From: an uncultured Pelagibacteraceae bacterium
GTDB taxonomy: Bacteria > Pseudomonadota > Alphaproteobacteria > Pelagibacterales > Pelagibacteraceae
DNA: 42,171 nucleotides
Assembly (NCBI GenBank): GCA_902597575.1
Contig: CACJYF010000008.1
Span: 1 to 42,171 of the forward strand
Reading direction: 5' to 3'
Part shown: piece by piece, positions 39,508 through 42,171 of the stretch
Layout: each line of letters begins with the position of its first letter
Numbering within the stretch: the stretch's first letter is position 1
Translations under genes and position numbers: made by a program
Notes under the pieces: model-generated
What the model saw: only the letters and a program-made list of their open reading frames with translations
Database searches by the model: none
Told to the model about the DNA's origin: nothing

Positions 39508-39849
39508 TTATGCTATTGGTAATCCGTTATCTGCTTTTTGTGATGGATGTACCAGTGTCACTTTTCCTTCAGAGTCTATCGATCCTAAAAGTAAAAACTG
39601 AGATTTTACACCAGCAATATTTTTTTCTGGAAAGTTACAAACACCAATCACTTGTTTACCAACTAAATTTTGTTCATTATAAAAATGAGTAATTTGGGCC
39701 GATGAAGTTTTAACACCTATTTCATTTCCAAAATCTACCTCAACAACTAATGATGGTTTTCTAGCTTTTTCATTTTTTTTGACTGATAGGACTGTTCCAA
39801 GTCTAATATCTATTTTTTCAAATATGTCGTAAGTAATTTGCTCTTTCAT
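39508..39849 (-). CDS. csaA: tRNA-binding domain protein, CsaA-like
   Basis: FEKIDIRLGTVLSVKKNEKARKPSLVVEVDFGNEIGVKTSSAQITHFY; GVKSQFLLLGSIDSEGKVTLVHP. Confidence 0.92.
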   Translation of the reverse strand: MKEQITYDIFEKIDIRLGTVLSVKKNEKARKPSLVVEVDFGNEIGVKTSSAQITHFYNEQNLVGKQVIGVCNFPEKNIAGVKSQFLLLGSIDSEGKVTLVHPSQKADNGLPIA

Positions 39850-39878
39850 AAAAGTGATATTTATATTAATTATTACTA

Positions 39879-41069
39879 ATGAGTACAGAAGTAAATTTGG
39901 AGAAAATATACAAGAATTCTATTCAGATTTTATCTGATTTAATTGGATTTAAAACTATTTCAGGTGAAGATAACAACGATTTGATAAATTATTGTGAAAA
40001 ATATCTTAGTGACCTGGGCGCTACTTCATTTAAGACATTTGATGAGAAAAAAAAAAGAGTAAATCTTTTTGCAACAATTAAAGCCAAAAAATCAAATGGG
40101 ATAAAACCTATAATTTTATCTGGTCATACTGATACTGTTCCTGTTTCAAAGAGTTGGAGTACGGATCCCTTTAAGGCAACAATTAAAGAAGATAAACTTT
40201 ATGGAAGAGGTTCTTGTGACATGAAAGGATTTATTGCATGCACTTTAGCATTCGCTCCAATTTTTTCTAAAGTTGATCTAAATAGAGATATTCATTTTTC
40301 TTTTACTTTTGATGAAGAAACTGCATGCATAGGTGCACCATTATTAATTAAAGAACTTAAAAAAAGAAAAATTCAAAACGGAATTTGTATAGTCGGTGAG
40401 CCTACAAATATGAAAATCATAGACGCACACAAAGGATGCTATGAATACACTACTTATTTTGAAGGACTTGCAGGACACAGTTCAATGCCACACAAAGGTG
40501 TCAGTGCTGTTGAATTTGCATCAAAGTATGCCAATAAATTAATAGAGCTTAGAGAAGAACTAAAAAGAAGAGCGCCTAAAGACTCAATATTTGATCCTCC
40601 ATTTTCAACACTACAAGTTGGAGGTATATTTGGAGGTATAGCTCATAATGTAATAGCTGACAGATGTCGCGTTGAATGGGAGACAAGACCAGTTATCAAA
40701 GAAGATGGCATCTTTCTAAATCAACAAATAGATAAATACGCAAAAGATATTTTATTACCAGAAATGAAAAAAGTTTTTCCTAACTCAAAAATAACAAAGG
40801 AGATAATCGGTGAGGTTACCGGTTTTGATCGTATAAGTAACTCAGAGGCATGTGAATTGGTCTCAAGTTTAACCGGTGATAATTCTAGAGAAGTTGTGTC
40901 CTTTGGAACTGAAGCAGGGTTATTTCAAGAAATAGGTATTAGCACAGTTGTTTGCGGCCCTGGTTCTATAGAACAAGCTCACAAAGTTGATGAGTTTATA
41001 GAACTTAATGAACTTAAAAAATGTTTGAAATTTCTTGAGGGAATTAAAAATAAATCTATTCTTAATTAG
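39879..41069 (+). CDS. argE: Acetylornithine deacetylase
   Basis: ILSGHTDTVPVSKSWSTDPF; LYGRGSCDMKGFIACTLA; FSFTFDEETACIGAPLL; SFGTEAGLFQEIGISTVVCGPGSIEQAHKVDEFIE. Confidence 0.93.
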   Translation: MSTEVNLEKIYKNSIQILSDLIGFKTISGEDNNDLINYCEKYLSDLGATSFKTFDEKKKRVNLFATIKAKKSNGIKPIILSGHTDTVPVSKSWSTDPFKATIKEDKLYGRGSCDMKGFIACTLAFAPIFSKVDLNRDIHFSFTFDEETACIGAPLLIKELKKRKIQNGICIVGEPTNMKIIDAHKGCYEYTTYFEGLAGHSSMPHKGVSAVEFASKYANKLIELREELKRRAPKDSIFDPPFSTLQVGGIFGGIAHNVIADRCRVEWETRPVIKEDGIFLNQQIDKYAKDILLPEMKKVFPNSKITKEIIGEVTGFDRISNSEACELVSSLTGDNSREVVSFGTEAGLFQEIGISTVVCGPGSIEQAHKVDEFIELNELKKCLKFLEGIKNKSILN

Positions 41070-42171
41070 TCCACCCACCAACTGATTTGACTTCTAAGAA
41101 TTCTTGAAGACCATGCTCACCAGCTTCTCTACCTATTCCTGAATGTTTAAAACCTCCAAAAGGTGTATCGATTGCTATACCTGCTCCATTTACATCAATC
41201 ATTCCTGATCTGAGTTTTTTTGCAACCCGTTTAGCTTTTTCTTGGTCTTGAGTTTGGATATAATTTGTTAGTCCGTAAGGAGTATCATTTGCAATTTTGA
41301 TTGCGTCTTCTTCTGACTCAAATGGTATAACTGACAATACAGGTCCAAAAATTTCTGTTCTAGCAATTTCCATACTATTATCAACATCGACAAACACAGT
41401 TGGTTTTACAAAATATCCTTTTTCATGACCATCAGGTTTCCCTAGTCCACCTGCAATTAGTTTTGCTCCTTCATCAATTCCTTTTTTAATTAAATCCTGA
41501 ATCTTATTATATTGAGACTCTGATACAACTGGCCCAATATGTTCCCCTTCTTTTTTAGGATCTCCTACTTCTATACTGTCTGTGTACTCTTTAAGTTTTT
41601 TTATTGCCTCAGAGTAATTCGATTTTTCAATTAACATTCTTGTTGGTGCATTACATGATTGACCTGAGTTTTTAAAACATCTTAAAGCACCCCATTCAAT
41701 AGCTTTTGGATCAGCATCTTTAAAAATTATATTTGCTCCTTTGCCGCCTAATTCTAAACTTACTCTTTTAAAATCATTGGCTGCATTTTGTGAAATTAAA
41801 GCGCCAGCTCTAGTCGAACCAGTAAAAGAAATCATGTTTATATCTGGATGTCGTGTGAGGGCATCACCGGTAGTATTTCCATCGCCATTTATTAAATTAA
41901 ATACTCCTGGGGGAAATTTTGTTTCATCGATTATTTCAGTCAAAATCATTGATGATAATGGAGCAAGTTCTGATGGTTTTAATACCATTGTGCACCCTGA
42001 TGCTAAGGCAGGTATTACCTTAAGGCAAACCTGATTCATTGGCCAATTCCATGGTGTTATCAATGCACAGACTCCCTTAGGCTCGTACAAAAGTCTTTGA
42101 TTGGGAGCATGATCACCTAAAGGTTTTTCAAATTCAAAATTCTTAAGATGTCTTATAAAAGATTTTATATG
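41062..42171 (-). CDS. Aldehyde dehydrogenase family protein, N-terminus beyond the window
   Basis: VCALITPWNWPMNQVCLKVIPALASGCTMVLKPSE; FTGSTRAGALI; VSLELGGKGANIIFKDAD; NSGQSCNAPTRMLIEKS. Frame stays open to base 42171. Confidence 0.94.
   Translation of the reverse strand, partial: HIKSFIRHLKNFEFEKPLGDHAPNQRLLYEPKGVCALITPWNWPMNQVCLKVIPALASGCTMVLKPSELAPLSSMILTEIIDETKFPPGVFNLINGDGNTTGDALTRHPDINMISFTGSTRAGALISQNAANDFKRVSLELGGKGANIIFKDADPKAIEWGALRCFKNSGQSCNAPTRMLIEKSNYSEAIKKLKEYTDSIEVGDPKKEGEHIGPVVSESQYNKIQDLIKKGIDEGAKLIAGGLGKPDGHEKGYFVKPTVFVDVDNSMEIARTEIFGPVLSVIPFESEEDAIKIANDTPYGLTNYIQTQDQEKAKRVAKKLRSGMIDVNGAGIAIDTPFGGFKHSGIGREAGEHGLQEFLEVKSVGGWTN

Noticed and set aside
1-42171. CRISPR arrays, tRNA/rRNA genes, prophage or transposase genes
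   Set aside because: No regularly spaced repeats, no tRNA-like cloverleaf and no integrase/transposase motifs seen by eye; gaps are mostly too short to hold RNA genes. A tRNAscan/Infernal run would be decisive.

Overview
This AT-rich, densely packed 42 kb window looks like a streamlined alphaproteobacterial chromosome, most like SAR11/Pelagibacterales. That assignment is inference from gene content, gene density and base composition. Most of it is core metabolism: hisI (partial), a DMGDH-etfB-etfA-ETF-QO operon, a MetF-like + DmdA-like pair, purEK, cspA, fhs, a branched-chain-type ABC transporter, phrB, zapE, bamB/yfgM, acnA, csaA, argE and an aldehyde dehydrogenase (partial). No tRNA, rRNA, CRISPR array or transposase was seen. 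The main accessory-looking segment is about 8.73-13.38 kb, all on the minus strand. It holds a SAM methyltransferase, an APS-kinase-like enzyme, an arylsulfotransferase (ASST)-like membrane-anchored protein, two small membrane proteins, a PAPS-type sulfotransferase, a 69-aa 'orphan anchor' that duplicates the N-terminus of the ASST-like protein, and a HxGH nucleotidyltransferase. I propose it is a compact envelope/glycan sulfation module. Other points worth a second look are unlisted microproteins (a 51-aa CxxC/CxxC protein, plus 34-aa and 27-aa single-TM peptides), four convergent gene pairs whose stop codons share one TTAA palindrome, a strong hairpin between the ABC substrate-binding-protein gene and its ATPase genes, and candidate structured RNAs near 18.8 and 23.6 kb.
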